From assembly GCF_000468095.1 (NCBI RefSeq), contig NZ_ASZC01000017.1, forward strand, positions 62,001 through 126,000: a stretch of DNA of 64,000 nt. Reading direction: 5' to 3'. The position numbers and the translations under genes were made by a program. Positions 35,244-45,238 of this stretch are shown piece by piece; the first letter of the stretch is position 1; each line of letters starts with the position of its first letter. The stretch comes from Pantoea sp. AS-PWVM4 (lineage in GTDB: Bacteria; Pseudomonadota; Gammaproteobacteria; Enterobacterales; Enterobacteriaceae). The notes beneath the pieces are model-generated. The model did no database searches. It was not told the DNA's origin and saw only the letters and a program-made list of their open reading frames with translations.

Positions 35244-35258
35244 TAGACGACCGGTCTA
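35244..35258. promoter_or_regulatory. Second NemR operator-like palindrome, in the nemR-nemA gap
   Basis: TAGAC-N5-GTCTA (TAGACGACCGGTCTA) lies 14 bases before the nemA start. The half-sites are one base closer than in the site before nemR. Confidence 0.5.
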
Positions 35259-35272
35259 ATACAGGAGTCAAC

Positions 35273-36370
35273 ATGGCGAGTAAACAGCTGTTCTCCCCAC
35301 TGAAAGTGGGTGCGATTACCGTACCTAACCGCGTTTTCATGGCCCCGCTGACGCGTCTGCGTAGCATTGAGCCAGGCGACATTCCGACTCCGCTCATGGC
35401 TGAGTATTATCAGCAACGCGCCAGCGCGGGTCTGATTATCACCGAAGCAACGCAAATTTCTTTCCAGGCGAAAGGTTATGCAGGTGCGCCGGGGCTGCAT
35501 ACGCAGCAGCAAATCGCCGCGTGGAAAGCAATTAACGAAGCCATTCATGGCGCAGGAGGTCACAGTGCCGTGCAGCTATGGCACACCGGCCGCATCTCTC
35601 ATCATAGTGTGCAGCCAAACGGTCTGGCACCCGTCGCTCCTTCCGCCCTGGCCGCCGGTACGCGTACGTCGTTACGCCACGCTGATGGCAGCGTCTATCG
35701 TGAAGATACCTCGCTGCCGCGCGAACTGAGCGTGGCAGAAATTAAGCAGATTGTGGCTGATTTTGGTCAGGCAGCAGCCAATGCGCGCGAAGCCGATTTT
35801 GATCTGCTGGAATTGCACTCTGCGCACGGTTATTTGATGCACCAGTTCCTCGCCCCTGGTTCGAACCAACGTACTGATGAATACGGCGGTTCGATTGCGA
35901 AGCGTGGTCGGTTCGCGCTGGAAGTTGTGGATGCGGCTATTGCCAACTGGTCAGCCGACCGTATTGGTATCCGCATTTCGCCGATTGGTGCCTTCCAGAA
36001 CCTGGAAAACGGTCCGGATGAAGAAGCCGCCGCGCTGTGGTACATCTCCGAACTGGGTAAACGCAAGCTGGCGTATCTGCATCTGTCAGAACCGGACTGG
36101 GCTGGCGGTCAGCCCTACAGCGATGCTTTCCGCGAGAAAGTTCGCGCCCTGTTCCCAGGGGTGATCATTGGTGCCGGTGCCTATAGCGTTGAGAAAGCAG
36201 ATGACCTGATTCAGCGTGGTCTGATCGATGCCGTCGCGTTTGGCCGCGATTTTATCGCCAACCCGGACCTGGTTGCGCGCCTGCAACACGATGCGCCGCT
36301 TAACCCACAACGCCCGGAAAGTTTCTACGGCGGTGGTGCGGAAGGCTATACCGACTACCCTACTCTGTAA
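35273..36370 (+). CDS. nemA: N-ethylmaleimide reductase (Old Yellow Enzyme family)
   Basis: A 365-residue FMN-dependent ene-reductase. The (beta/alpha)8 barrel shows the FMN-binding MAPLTRLRS, the active-site [27 protein letters not shown] and the [10 protein letters not shown] segments. The C-terminal [15 protein letters not shown] completes the phosphate site. It reduces activated alkenes such as N-ethylmaleimide, and nitro compounds, as part of electrophile detoxification with GloA. Operon nemR-nemA-(gloA) is as in E. coli, but a strong terminator separates nemA from gloA here. Confidence 0.97.
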   Translation: MASKQLFSPLKVGAITVPNRVFMAPLTRLRSIEPGDIPTPLMAEYYQQRASAGLIITEATQISFQAKGYAGAPGLHTQQQIAAWKAINEAIHGAGGHSAVQLWHTGRISHHSVQPNGLAPVAPSALAAGTRTSLRHADGSVYREDTSLPRELSVAEIKQIVADFGQAAANAREADFDLLELHSAHGYLMHQFLAPGSNQRTDEYGGSIAKRGRFALEVVDAAIANWSADRIGIRISPIGAFQNLENGPDEEAAALWYISELGKRKLAYLHLSEPDWAGGQPYSDAFREKVRALFPGVIIGAGAYSVEKADDLIQRGLIDAVAFGRDFIANPDLVARLQHDAPLNPQRPESFYGGGAEGYTDYPTL

Positions 36371-36378
36371 AATCTCCC

Positions 36379-36413
36379 CGCTGCCGCCCCAATGTGCGGC
36401 AGCGCTGTTTTTT
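36379..36413 (+). terminator. Rho-independent terminator after nemA
   Basis: CGCTGCCGC pairs with GCGGCAGCG around an eight-base loop and is followed by CTGTTTTTT. It suggests that gloA has a promoter of its own. Confidence 0.8.
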
Positions 36414-36465
36414 CGTAGCGTTAACTCGCTATACTTAGCTTTTGTGCTTTTTAAAAGAGGATGTT

Positions 36466-36873
36466 ATGCGTTTACTTCACACTATGTTACGCGTTGGCGA
36501 TCTGGAACGTTCAATCGAGTTTTATACCCAGGTGCTGGGTATGCGTCTGCTGCGCAAGAGCGAGAACACGGAATACAAATACACGTTGGCGTTTGTCGGT
36601 TACACCGAAGAGAGCGAAGGTGCGGTGATTGAACTGACCTACAACTGGGGCGTGGATAGCTATGACCTTGGTAACGCCTACGGTCATATTGCGCTGGGTG
36701 TTGATGATGTTGCTGCCACCTGTGACCAAATCCGTCATGCCGGTGGCAAAGTGACGCGTGAAGCCGGTCCGGTTAAAGGCGGCACCACGGTTATTGCGTT
36801 TGTTGAAGATCCCGATGGTTATAAAATCGAGCTGATCGAAAACAAACATGCCGGACACGGCATCGGCAACTAA
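36466..36873 (+). CDS. gloA: Lactoylglutathione lyase (glyoxalase I)
   Basis: A 135-residue VOC-fold enzyme of the E. coli GloA length. Metal ligands are His5 in MRLLHTML, Glu56 in AVIELTYNW, His74 in YGHIALGV and Glu122 in YKIELIE, which marks the nickel-type class. It isomerises the glutathione-methylglyoxal adduct to S-lactoylglutathione. The ATG at 36466 has the AGAGGA ribosome site; an upstream in-frame extension is not supported. Confidence 0.97.
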   Translation: MRLLHTMLRVGDLERSIEFYTQVLGMRLLRKSENTEYKYTLAFVGYTEESEGAVIELTYNWGVDSYDLGNAYGHIALGVDDVAATCDQIRHAGGKVTREAGPVKGGTTVIAFVEDPDGYKIELIENKHAGHGIGN

Positions 36874-36984
36874 CCTGTTGCCAGGTCAGCCTGTACTTTT
36901 ACCGGCTGACCCACCTCTCCTGCTGCACCCTCCCGCGATTTTTGCCATAATGCGCGCTGCCCCATTTATTGCTATGAGATCCTG

Positions 36985-37653
36985 ATGTCTGAATCGAACG
37001 CCTTAAACGCTCTCCATCAACGCTTTCGCGGCTTTTATCCCGTGGTGATCGACGTCGAAACTGCCGGTTTTAATGCCAAAACCGATGCCCTGTTAGAAAT
37101 TGCCGCCACCACTCTGAAGATGGATGATGACGGCTGGCTGCATTGTGATGAGACGCTTCATTTCAACGTTGAACCTTTTGAAGGCGCGATTCTTAACCCG
37201 GAAGCACTGGCATTTACCGGGATTGATCCCAGCAACCCGTTGCGTGGTGCAGTGAGCGAGTATGATGCGCTGCATGCCATTTTTAAGATGGTGCGCAAAG
37301 GGATGAAAGACAGTCATTGTAATCGTGCGATTATCGTGGCGCACAATGCCACCTTTGATCACAACTTCCTGATGGCTGCTGCGGAACGCGTGAGTCTGAA
37401 GCGTAATCCATTCCATCCCTTTGCCACTTTCGACACTGCGGCATTAAGTGGATTGGTATTGGGTCAGACGGTGCTGGCAAAAGCCTGTAAAGCGGCAGGG
37501 ATGGATTTTGATAGCACCCAGGCGCATTCCGCCCTGTACGATACCGAACAAACCGCCATCCTGTTTTGCGAGTTGGTGAACCGTTGGAAACGTCTGGGGG
37601 GCTGGCCACTGGCGTTCAGTGACGAACTGTCGGAAGAAGACTCCGCCGAGTGA
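36985..37653 (+). CDS. rnt: Ribonuclease T
   Basis: A 222-residue DEDDh 3'-5' exonuclease. The acidic residues are in [20 protein letters not shown] and the [11 protein letters not shown] segment with the catalytic His. It trims the CCA-proximal end of tRNA and matures stable RNAs in the cytosol. In E. coli lhr follows rnt, but here grxD comes next after 35 bases. Confidence 0.97.
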   Translation: MSESNALNALHQRFRGFYPVVIDVETAGFNAKTDALLEIAATTLKMDDDGWLHCDETLHFNVEPFEGAILNPEALAFTGIDPSNPLRGAVSEYDALHAIFKMVRKGMKDSHCNRAIIVAHNATFDHNFLMAAAERVSLKRNPFHPFATFDTAALSGLVLGQTVLAKACKAAGMDFDSTQAHSALYDTEQTAILFCELVNRWKRLGGWPLAFSDELSEEDSAE

Positions 37654-37661
37654 CCAAAAGA

Positions 37662-37682
37662 AAGGCCGACGACTGTCGGCCT
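37662..37682. terminator. Hairpin between the convergent rnt and grxD genes
   Basis: AAGGCCGAC pairs with GTCGGCCTT around a three-base loop. T-rich stretches on either side are short, so termination in both directions is probable but weak. Confidence 0.55.
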
Positions 37683-37688
37683 TAACGC

Positions 37689-38021
37689 TTATTCTGCTTC
37701 TTTATACTTCTCAGCAGTTTCTTTAATCAGCGGCTGAAGTTCACCACGCTGGAACATCTCGACGATGATGTCGCAACCACCGACCAGCTCGCCATCAACC
37801 CACAACTGTGGGAAGGTCGGCCAGTTGGCATATTTTGGCAATTCGGCACGAATATCCGGGTTTTGCAGGATATCAACATACGCGAAGCGCTCACCACAGG
37901 CAGACAGAGCCTGTACCGCTTGTGCAGAGAAACCGCAGCTTGGCAGTTTCGGCGAACCTTTCATGTACAGCAGGATCGGGTTTTCTGCGATCTGGCGCTG
38001 GATTTTCTCAACAGTACTCAT
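37689..38021 (-). CDS. grxD: Monothiol glutaredoxin 4
   Basis: A 110-residue monothiol glutaredoxin with the CGFS active site in LPSCGFSAQAVQ, then TFPQLWVDGELVGGCDI with the cis-proline and GG glutathione site. It binds a bridging [2Fe-2S] cluster with glutathione and delivers clusters to targets, so it works in the same process as the Suf system encoded later in the window. It is convergent with rnt. Confidence 0.96.
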   Translation of the reverse strand: MSTVEKIQRQIAENPILLYMKGSPKLPSCGFSAQAVQALSACGERFAYVDILQNPDIRAELPKYANWPTFPQLWVDGELVGGCDIIVEMFQRGELQPLIKETAEKYKEAE

Positions 38022-38384
38022 TTTTGCCTTCCTTAATTCCTCACTTCGTGTTTGTTTATTGTAGCGATTTCACCCCCGCACTAAAACGGGATTTTGCGGT
38101 TCAGGCGCATCAATCGCCATGTTTGTTAAGTTCCGGTGCCATAAATAACATTTTCATATCATGATTAAGCATGAACCGATTAATAATTAGCAATATATCT
38201 GCTGGGTTAACCAGCTGAAATCGCTCATTTTTGCCCCATATCAACTCTGCTAACACATTAATAGAAAAATGCCTTACCTTTTAGAAAAAAACTGGATTAG
38301 AATCATCTCGGTGCTGATCGTTGATCAGATTTTTCTAACATAGCTGCGGGCTGTTTCTTCAGACTGCTTAACCTGTACCGGACT
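38022..38384. other. Intergenic region between grxD and mepH
   Basis: About 360 bases separating two divergent genes. It must hold both promoters. It is A+T-rich in the middle, but I could not identify a specific operator, small gene or RNA in it. Confidence 0.5.
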
Positions 38385-39170
38385 ATGCGTTTACTCATTA
38401 CGCTTTTTATGCTGGCTTTCGCCCAACTGTTTTTTAATGTGGCTTCTGCGTCACCGCATGCGCCCATCAATGCCAGTTTGCATAACGCTGAGAAAAAAAG
38501 TGCGCGCGAAGATGAGCGTCGCAAGCGACGTCCGGTAAAAACCAGCACCAAAAAATCCCGTCTTGCTACCAGTGTTCAGAAGCTAAAGCTGAAAAAACAG
38601 CCGAAAATGGAAACGGCGCTGCATAAAACCCGCAGCAAGAAAGCCCTGCTGAAATCACCGTCAAAAAAATATGGTCACCAACGTCTGGCCAAGAGAAGTG
38701 CGAAGCAGGACGATGACCGCGATTTGACCACCATCAAAATGAGCAATTCTCACCGTCAGCGCTATCAGAAAGCACGCGAAACCGCGATGAACAAGCTGAT
38801 GGGGCAGATTGGTAAACCATACCAATGGGGTGGCACTTCACCGCATACCGGTTTCGATTGCAGCGGTCTGGTGTGGTACGCCTACAAAGACCTGGTCAAA
38901 TATAAATTCCCGCGCACCGCCAACGAAATGTATCACCTGCGGGATGCGGCACCGATTAAGCGCGATATGCTGGAGAAAGGGGATTTGGTGTTCTTCCGCA
39001 TCAATAATCGCGGCACTGCCGATCATGTCGGTGTTTATCTTGGCAATGGCAAATTTATCCAGTCGCCTCGTACCGGTAAAGATATTCAAATCAGTGCGTT
39101 GGGTGAGGATTACTGGCTGAAACACTACGTCGGGGCACGCCGTATGATGACCCCCAAAACTATCCGCTAA
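38385..39170 (+). CDS. mepH: NlpC/P60 peptidoglycan endopeptidase MepH
   Basis: A 261-residue exported hydrolase. A signal peptide (about 1-22) is followed by a very basic linker rich in Lys and Ser (about 30-115), then the NlpC/P60 domain with Cys in FDCSGLVWYAY, His in DHVGVYLG and a third polar residue near KHYVGARR. In E. coli MepH (YdhO) cuts D-Ala-mDAP cross-links to allow cell-wall growth. The basic linker may bind teichoic-like or anionic glycan strands. In E. coli sodB follows; here ynhF comes next. Confidence 0.93.
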   Translation: MRLLITLFMLAFAQLFFNVASASPHAPINASLHNAEKKSAREDERRKRRPVKTSTKKSRLATSVQKLKLKKQPKMETALHKTRSKKALLKSPSKKYGHQRLAKRSAKQDDDRDLTTIKMSNSHRQRYQKARETAMNKLMGQIGKPYQWGGTSPHTGFDCSGLVWYAYKDLVKYKFPRTANEMYHLRDAAPIKRDMLEKGDLVFFRINNRGTADHVGVYLGNGKFIQSPRTGKDIQISALGEDYWLKHYVGARRMMTPKTIR

Positions 39171-39198
39171 AAAACGCCCGATACCCGATAAAACAACA

Positions 39199-39231
39199 AG
39201 CCGGACCCTGATTTTCAGGTCCGGCTTTTTT
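39199..39231 (+). terminator. Rho-independent terminator after mepH
   Basis: AAGCCGGACC pairs with GGTCCGGCTT and is followed by T residues. It ends two bases before the ynhF stop on the other strand. Confidence 0.85.
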
Positions 39232-39232
39232 A

Positions 39233-39322
39233 TTAATGAAGGATCGCGGTGAAGCTGAACACGATAATCATTAGTAGCGCGCCCACAGTGGTAAACAGCG
39301 CCAGTTTCAGGTCTGTACTCAT
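39233..39322 (-). CDS. ynhF: 29-residue membrane protein YnhF
   Basis: A very short gene reading MSTDLKLALFTTVGALLM and then IIVFSFTAILH: 29 residues with one membrane helix. Length, the MSTDLK start and the TAxLH end match E. coli YnhF, a small membrane protein that keeps its formyl-methionine. A GAGTTGTG ribosome-site region precedes the ATG. In E. coli it also lies just before purR. Its function is not known. Confidence 0.9.
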   Translation of the reverse strand: MSTDLKLALFTTVGALLMIIVFSFTAILH

Positions 39323-39546
39323 CACAACTCCTTAGTCACAATAAATGAAGGGTTATCGTAATTTTCTCACAGCCTCCGGCAAAAATCTCGTCTTATCCGC
39401 GCCAGCTTGCTAGAATCGCCGCCTTTCGTTGCGCAACAGATTTTGCGCACGCTGTGTTTGCGGCAAGTTAAAGTGTTATTGACCAGGTGTTAATGTCTTT
39501 TTCTTCGCCATTCGCCCCGAAAATCGGGGCGCAAAACCATTAGCAG

Positions 39547-39562
39547 ACGCAAACGTTTAACA
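39547..39562. promoter_or_regulatory. PurR operator upstream of purR
   Basis: ACGCAAACGTTTAACA matches the PurR box core CGCAAACGTTT exactly and lies about 46 bases before the purR start, fitting autoregulation. Confidence 0.8.
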
Positions 39563-39607
39563 ATATACTTATCAGTTAGTTGCGATAAGCCCGGGAGTAC
39601 CATTTTC

Positions 39608-40633
39608 ATGGCAACAATTAAAGATGTGGCGAAACGCGCCGGTGTCTCCACCACCACGGTTTCGCATGTCATCAACAAGACGCGTTTTGTTGCGGAAGAG
39701 ACGCGTAACGCCGTATGGGAAGCGATCAAAGAGCTGCATTACTCGCCCAGCGCCGTGGCGCGCAGCCTGAAAGTCAACCACACCAAAACGCTGGGGTTGC
39801 TGGCCACCTCCAGTGAAGCCCCCTATTTCGCCGAGATTATCGAGGCGGTGGAAAACCACTGTTTCGATCGCGGCTACACGCTGATCCTGGGCAATGCGCA
39901 TAACGACCTGCAAAAACAGCGCGCATATCTGTCGATGATGGCGCAGAAGCGTGTCGATGGCCTGTTGGTGATGTGTTCTGAATACCCCGACGACCTGCTG
40001 ACCATGCTGGAAGAGAACCGTAATATCCCGATGGTGGTGATGGACTGGGGCGCATCGCGTGGCGATTTTACCGATACGGTGCAGGACAATGCGTTTCAGG
40101 GCGGCTATCTCGCCGGGCGTTACCTGATTGAACGCGGTCATCGCGACATTGGTGCCATCCCCGGACAAATGGAGCGCAACACCGGCGGTGGCCGCCATGC
40201 CGGTTTCATGCAGGCGCTGAATGAGGCAGGCATCACCGTGCGGCCCGAGTGGATTGTGCAGGGCGATTTTGAACCGGAATCCGGTTATCAGGCGATGCAG
40301 CAGATCCTCAATCAGAAGCAACGCCCGACTGCCGTGTTCTGCGGTGGCGATATCATGGCGATGGGCGCGATCTGTGCTGCGGATGAAATGGGCCTGCGGG
40401 TCCCGCAGGATATCTCCGTGATCGGCTATGACAACGTGCGCAACGCGCGTTATTTCACGCCGGCGCTGACCACTGTTCATCAACCTAAAGCTCAGTTAGG
40501 CGAAAAAGCGTTGGAAATGCTGCTGGATCGTATCACCAGCAAACGTGAAGAACCGCAAACCATTGAAGTTCAGCCAACGCTGATTGAACGCCGTTCAGTC
40601 GCTGACGGCCCGTTCCGCGACTACCGCCGCTAA
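39608..40633 (+). CDS. purR: Purine repressor PurR
   Basis: A 341-residue LacI-family repressor. The DNA-binding headpiece [20 protein letters not shown] and hinge [14 protein letters not shown] are those of enterobacterial PurR; the C-terminal periplasmic-binding-protein-like domain binds hypoxanthine or guanine. It represses purine and related biosynthesis genes. Its stop overlaps the stop of the convergent punR by four bases. Confidence 0.98.
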   Translation: MATIKDVAKRAGVSTTTVSHVINKTRFVAEETRNAVWEAIKELHYSPSAVARSLKVNHTKTLGLLATSSEAPYFAEIIEAVENHCFDRGYTLILGNAHNDLQKQRAYLSMMAQKRVDGLLVMCSEYPDDLLTMLEENRNIPMVVMDWGASRGDFTDTVQDNAFQGGYLAGRYLIERGHRDIGAIPGQMERNTGGGRHAGFMQALNEAGITVRPEWIVQGDFEPESGYQAMQQILNQKQRPTAVFCGGDIMAMGAICAADEMGLRVPQDISVIGYDNVRNARYFTPALTTVHQPKAQLGEKALEMLLDRITSKREEPQTIEVQPTLIERRSVADGPFRDYRR

Positions 40634-41541
40634 GTTTCCGTTTCGCTCAACCATTCATGGTTGAGCGTTTCGGCATCGCCGAGATAACTCAGCAACCAAC
40701 CCAGAGCCGGCGAATTACGTTGTTCCGACCAACTGACACAGCATGGGCTATCCGGGAACGGCGTGGGTAACGGTAACTCGGTTAATGCTCCGCTATCCAG
40801 CAATGGCCGGGCTAAATGGCCCGGCACCATCCCTACGCAGAGTCCCGCCAGCAGGCAATCGACACCGGTTTCCCATTCCGGCACCACCAGACGGCGTTGA
40901 TTATCCAACGTCCAGGTCATGCGCCGCGGCAACGCCCGCGAAGTGTCTTCCAGCACCAGAGAAGGCCAGGCCCGCAACGTCTCGTCATCCAACAAGGTAC
41001 TTTTTGCCAACGGATGATCGGGGCTGACCACGCAGCGCCAGTTCAACGCGCCCATATCCTGAAAGGCGAAACGCCCACCGACCGGGATCGCCTGAGTGGC
41101 CCCAATCGCTACGTCGACCCGCCCATCGGCCAGTGCATCCCAGACACCATTAAACACTTCATAACTGATAATCAGCTCCATGTCAGGAAAGTGACGGTAG
41201 AAATCCTTCACCAGTTGTCGGGTGCGATGAGGTTTAACGATGCAATCCACCGCGATACTCAACTGACCACGCCAGCCATTTGCCAACTGCTGGCACTGCC
41301 GCCGCGTCGCCAGCATTTTTTTGATAACACCTCGCCCTTCCCGGACAAAATGCTCCCCGGCCGCCGTCAGCACCACTTCCCGATGCTGACGTTCGAACAA
41401 CGGCACCGCCAACCAGGTTTCGAGCTGCCGTACCGTGTAGCTGATGGCAGAAGGCACCCGATGTAACTCTTGTGCTGCCGCACTAAAACTACCGCTGCGG
41501 GCCACCGCATCTACCACTTCAAGCGCATATTCAGACCACAT
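40630..41541 (-). CDS. punR: LysR-type activator PunR (YdhB)
   Basis: A 303-residue LysR-type regulator. Start chosen at the ATG giving [18 protein letters not shown], which is the E. coli start; the frame is open 12 codons further. The N-terminal winged helix contains [20 protein letters not shown]. In E. coli PunR responds to adenosine and activates the divergent transporter gene punC. The 108-base gap to punC must hold both promoters and the operator, and I could not define the operator with confidence. Confidence 0.93.
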   Translation of the reverse strand: MWSEYALEVVDAVARSGSFSAAAQELHRVPSAISYTVRQLETWLAVPLFERQHREVVLTAAGEHFVREGRGVIKKMLATRRQCQQLANGWRGQLSIAVDCIVKPHRTRQLVKDFYRHFPDMELIISYEVFNGVWDALADGRVDVAIGATQAIPVGGRFAFQDMGALNWRCVVSPDHPLAKSTLLDDETLRAWPSLVLEDTSRALPRRMTWTLDNQRRLVVPEWETGVDCLLAGLCVGMVPGHLARPLLDSGALTELPLPTPFPDSPCCVSWSEQRNSPALGWLLSYLGDAETLNHEWLSETET

Positions 41542-41649
41542 ATTTTTGCCTGCAAATTTTTTGATAGCACCGCGCAAATATTAGCGTTTCACAAAACCTG
41601 GCGCACGCTTTTACACTCCTCCGCGTTTACCTGTCTAAAGAGAATTACC

Positions 41650-42852
41650 ATGTTGTCATCAAAAGGATTTCTGCCTTATCTTGCTTTACTCAGCATGCTG
41701 GGCTTTCTTGCTACGGATATGTACCTGCCGGCATTCGGTGCCATGCAGCAGGATTTTGCTACCGCACCCGGTACCATCAGCGCCAGTCTGAGTCTGTTCC
41801 TTGGTGGTTTTGCCTGTGCGCAGGTCTTCTGGGGACCGCTGTCGGACCGCTTCGGACGTAAACCGGTTCTGCTGGCGGGATTAGCGATTTTTGCCCTGGG
41901 TTGTCTGGGCATGCTGTGGGTGAGCGACGTCCGTTTGATGCTGGCGCTGCGCTTTGTGCAGGCGCTGGGTGTTTGCGCTGCCGCCGTTAGCTGGCAGGCG
42001 CTGGTGGTGGATCGTTATCCGCAAAACCAGGCCAACAAAGTTTTTGCAACCATTATGCCGCTGGTCGCCTTGTCTCCGGCGCTCGCCCCGTTACTCGGTG
42101 CCTGGCTGATGGGCCATTTTCACTGGCGTAGTATCTTTCTGCTGCTGACACTGATAACCCTGGTGTTGCTTATTGGCACCCTGCGTCTGGCGAATCCCGT
42201 ACGAGCCGACACCACGCGAGCGCCGCAGCCTGGCTGGCTGACGCTGCTGGCATCGCGTACTTATAGCGGCAACGTATTGATCTACTCTGCCTGTTCCGCC
42301 AGCTTTTTTGCCTGGTTGACCGGTTCGCCCTTTATCCTCGCGGATGCCGGTTTATCACCGGCAGATATTGGCCTGAGTTATGTGCCGCAAACTATCGCCT
42401 TCCTGATCGGTGGATTTGGCTGCCGCGCGCTGCTGAATCGTTTTCAGGGGAAACAACTGCTGCCGTGGTTACTGGTGATCTACAGCCTGAGCATTCTTAG
42501 CCTGTTTGCGGTTGCGCAGCTTTCCGCCCCCGCGCTGTGGGCATTGCTGTTGCCGTTCTGTGGTATGGCGCTGGCAAATGGTGCTATCTATCCGATTGTG
42601 GTCGCCAGTGCCCTGCTGCCCTTCCCCCAGGCAACAGGCAAAGCCGCTTCATTGCAAAATTTGCTACAACTCGGATTATGTTTTGTCGCCAGCCTGGTCG
42701 TTTCCGCTGGATTACAACAAGCGCTGCATAGCACCAGCCTCGTGATGCTCGCTACCGTTGCACTCGCCTGGGCTGGTTTCGGTTGGCAACGTACGGCAAA
42801 CGCACAAAGTGATGTTGCTCACAACTCCTTAGCCTGCGAAGATAATCACTGA
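41650..42852 (+). CDS. punC: Purine nucleoside transporter PunC (YdhC), MFS family
   Basis: A 400-residue Bcr/CflA-type major facilitator with 12 membrane helices. The N-terminus [19 protein letters not shown] and the [10 protein letters not shown] motif are typical, as is [14 protein letters not shown] between helices 2 and 3. The ATG at 41650 is preceded by AAAGAG; the open frame extends 60 codons upstream without family support. It imports purine nucleosides in E. coli and is controlled by PunR and PurR. Confidence 0.93.
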   Translation: MLSSKGFLPYLALLSMLGFLATDMYLPAFGAMQQDFATAPGTISASLSLFLGGFACAQVFWGPLSDRFGRKPVLLAGLAIFALGCLGMLWVSDVRLMLALRFVQALGVCAAAVSWQALVVDRYPQNQANKVFATIMPLVALSPALAPLLGAWLMGHFHWRSIFLLLTLITLVLLIGTLRLANPVRADTTRAPQPGWLTLLASRTYSGNVLIYSACSASFFAWLTGSPFILADAGLSPADIGLSYVPQTIAFLIGGFGCRALLNRFQGKQLLPWLLVIYSLSILSLFAVAQLSAPALWALLLPFCGMALANGAIYPIVVASALLPFPQATGKAASLQNLLQLGLCFVASLVVSAGLQQALHSTSLVMLATVALAWAGFGWQRTANAQSDVAHNSLACEDNH

Positions 42853-43160
42853 CGCAACAACTTTAGTTAGCATCCTAACGATAAGTCGTTGAATATTGAC
42901 CCACGTAAGCATATACTGCGTGGGTCAGCAATTCTGTAACAAATCAATAACATAAATGTATTACTATTAAGCGACTCTGTCGCTGGGATGGCGTCTGCAC
43001 GATATTCTCGCCTGTGTTGTGCCAGACATTTCTATTCAGATTCATACCTCTGTAAAACGTCGGATATCTGGCGCACGGATTTTCCGTGAGTTCTCTCACA
43101 AGCCTGGAGAAATTGACTATTCTTTTCTCAGGTTGAAATCGGAAAGGTGATGGAGAAGCT
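42853..43160 (+). other. Leader region of cfa
   Basis: About 310 bases between punC and cfa. It holds the distal promoter listed next and a long untranslated leader, as in E. coli, where small RNAs act on the cfa leader. I cannot identify the sRNA pairing sites by eye. Confidence 0.5.
42889..42917 (+). promoter_or_regulatory. Candidate distal cfa promoter
   Basis: TTGAAT and TATACT are separated by 17 bases. Initiation here would give a leader of about 240 bases, similar to the long cfa transcript of E. coli. Confidence 0.5.
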
Positions 43161-44309
43161 ATGAGTTCATCGTGTATAGAAGAAGTGAGCCTTGAAGAAA
43201 ACCACTGGTTTCGTATCGCCCATGAATTACTGGAACGGGCTGATATTGCCATTAATGGCACTCGCCCCTGGGATATTCAGGTTAAGCATCCGGATTTTTT
43301 TAAACGGGTCCTGCAAGAAGGTTCATTGGGCTTAGGTGAAAGCTATATGGACGGTTGGTGGGACTGTGAAAATCTCGACATGTTTTTCCACCGCGTACTG
43401 AAGCACCACCTGGATCAACAATTACCGCATCATTTTAAAGACACGTTGCGTATCGCAGCCGCGCGTCTGACCAATTTACAATCGAAAAAACGCGCCTGGA
43501 TTGTCGGTAAAGAGCATTACGATCTTGGAAACGACCTGTTTTCTCTGATGCTTGATCCCTTTATGCAGTACTCCTGTGGTTACTGGAAAGAGGCCGAGAC
43601 GCTGGAACAGGCGCAACAAGACAAACTCGATATGATTTGCCGCAAGCTGCAACTGAAACCCGGCATGACATTGCTTGATATTGGTTGTGGTTGGGGTGGA
43701 CTGGCAGAGTTTGCCGCACGCAATTATGGCGTGAAAGTGCATGGTGTCACCATTTCGGCAGAACAACAGAAGATGGCACAGGAGCGTTGTGCCGGCCTGG
43801 ACGTCACCATTCTGTTGCAGGATTATCGCGACCTGAATCTGCAAGTTGATCGTATCGTCTCGGTCGGCATGTTCGAACATGTCGGTCCCAAAAATTACGC
43901 GACCTATTTTGAGGTGGCCGATCGTAATTTGAAGCCGGACGGTATTTTCCTGCTGCATACCATTGGGGCAATTAAAACCGATATGAATGTTGACCCCTGG
44001 ATCGACAAATATATCTTCCCGAATGGTTGCCTGCCCTCCGTACGCCAGATTGCTAATGCCAGTGAGTCACATTTTGTGATGGAAGACTGGCACAATTTCG
44101 GCGCGGATTATGACACCACGCTAATGGCCTGGCATGCGCGTTTTCTTGACGCCTGGCCGCAGCTGGCAGAAAAATACGGTGATCGTTTTAAACGCATGTT
44201 CAGCTATTATCTCAATGCCTGCGCTGGTGCATTCCGCGCGCGTGATATTCAGCTGTGGCAAGTGGTTTTCAGCCGTGGAGCTGAGGGCGGCCTGCGCGTC
44301 GCGCGTTAA
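43161..44309 (+). CDS. cfa: Cyclopropane-fatty-acyl-phospholipid synthase
   Basis: A 382-residue SAM-dependent enzyme that adds a methylene bridge to unsaturated acyl chains of membrane phospholipids. The N-terminal lipid-binding domain includes LGLGESYMDGWWDCENLDMF; the SAM site is LLDIGCGWGGLAEFAA; the active-site Cys lies in MQYSCGYWKEA, and the bicarbonate-binding Glu is in SVGMFEHVGPKNY. Length equals the E. coli enzyme. It helps survival in acid and in stationary phase. Confidence 0.97.
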   Translation: MSSSCIEEVSLEENHWFRIAHELLERADIAINGTRPWDIQVKHPDFFKRVLQEGSLGLGESYMDGWWDCENLDMFFHRVLKHHLDQQLPHHFKDTLRIAAARLTNLQSKKRAWIVGKEHYDLGNDLFSLMLDPFMQYSCGYWKEAETLEQAQQDKLDMICRKLQLKPGMTLLDIGCGWGGLAEFAARNYGVKVHGVTISAEQQKMAQERCAGLDVTILLQDYRDLNLQVDRIVSVGMFEHVGPKNYATYFEVADRNLKPDGIFLLHTIGAIKTDMNVDPWIDKYIFPNGCLPSVRQIANASESHFVMEDWHNFGADYDTTLMAWHARFLDAWPQLAEKYGDRFKRMFSYYLNACAGAFRARDIQLWQVVFSRGAEGGLRVAR

Positions 44310-44319
44310 CCTCCCGTTT

Positions 44320-44375
44320 GTAGCGGCGTGACTAATCACGCGCTTTTAAAACAGCGCGATAAATCGCGCCGCTAC
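44320..44375. repeat. REP-like composite inverted repeat between cfa and ribC
   Basis: Outer arms GTAGCGGCG (44320-44328) and CGCCGCTAC (44367-44375) enclose two smaller palindromes, GCGTGA-CTAA-TCACGC (44326-44341) and GCGCGAT-AA-ATCGCGC (44354-44369). Two hairpins inside one larger inverted repeat is the layout of BIME/REP elements. It lies between two convergent genes. Confidence 0.75.
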
Positions 44376-44385
44376 GAATGCCAGG

Positions 44386-45036
44386 TTATTCACTCTCGTC
44401 GGACTGCTGCTGCGCCAGAGCGGCTGCTTCACGTTGTGCCAATACGCGCTCAACGGTTTCGACAATGGCCTGGGTATGCGGATCAATCTCGATATTCACC
44501 TTGTGACCTAACTTCTTCGCGCCAAGCGTGGTGCGCTCCAGCGTTTCCGGGATCAGGTGCACACAGAATTTACTCCTGGTCACATCACCCACCGTCAGGC
44601 TGATACCATCAATACCGACAAACCCTTTATGCAGAATATATTTCATCTGCGCCGGGTCCTGTAATTTAAACCACACCTCACGGTTGTTTTCTGACTGAAT
44701 AATTTTGCAGATTTCTGCGGTGGTCATAATATGGCCGGACATTAAATGACCGCCAATTTCGTCACTGAATTTTGCAGCGCGCTCAATATTCACCACATCA
44801 CCCACCTGCAATTCGCCCAGGTTGGTAATCCGTAAGGTTTCTTTGATTAAGTCAAAGCTGACCTGGTCACCGTCAATCGCTGTCACCGTCAGGCAGCAGC
44901 CGTTATTCGCCACTGATGCGCCCAGTGCCAGCCCCGGCAATAACTCTTCCGGCAGTTTCACGACATGGGTGCGAAACAACTCTTTTTCTTCGATTGCAAC
45001 AATCTCTGCCGTACCTTGTACAATTCCAGTAAACAT
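44386..45036 (-). CDS. ribC: Riboflavin synthase, alpha chain
   Basis: A 216-residue enzyme (ribC in E. coli, also called ribE) made of two lumazine-binding barrels. [17 protein letters not shown] starts the first and the second begins near [13 protein letters not shown]. It converts two molecules of 6,7-dimethyl-8-ribityllumazine to riboflavin in the cytosol. It is divergent from mdtK, as in E. coli. Confidence 0.96.
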   Translation of the reverse strand: MFTGIVQGTAEIVAIEEKELFRTHVVKLPEELLPGLALGASVANNGCCLTVTAIDGDQVSFDLIKETLRITNLGELQVGDVVNIERAAKFSDEIGGHLMSGHIMTTAEICKIIQSENNREVWFKLQDPAQMKYILHKGFVGIDGISLTVGDVTRSKFCVHLIPETLERTTLGAKKLGHKVNIEIDPHTQAIVETVERVLAQREAAALAQQQSDESE

Positions 45037-45238
45037 AATCTCAGCCTCTGCGAAGTTTGCGCTAGTTTATCACAGCTGCCCCGTTCGGGTTTAATTTGGC
45101 GGTGCGTGAAATTTACACAATCGTTTTAACAAAATGCGAACAAAGTTTGGCTAAGCGTCAACAGACCGGTAGACTAGGCCGCGCATTCTTTGGGGATTTC
45201 TCCCCGTTCTCTTCTTATTATTAAAATGCAGGTGATAC

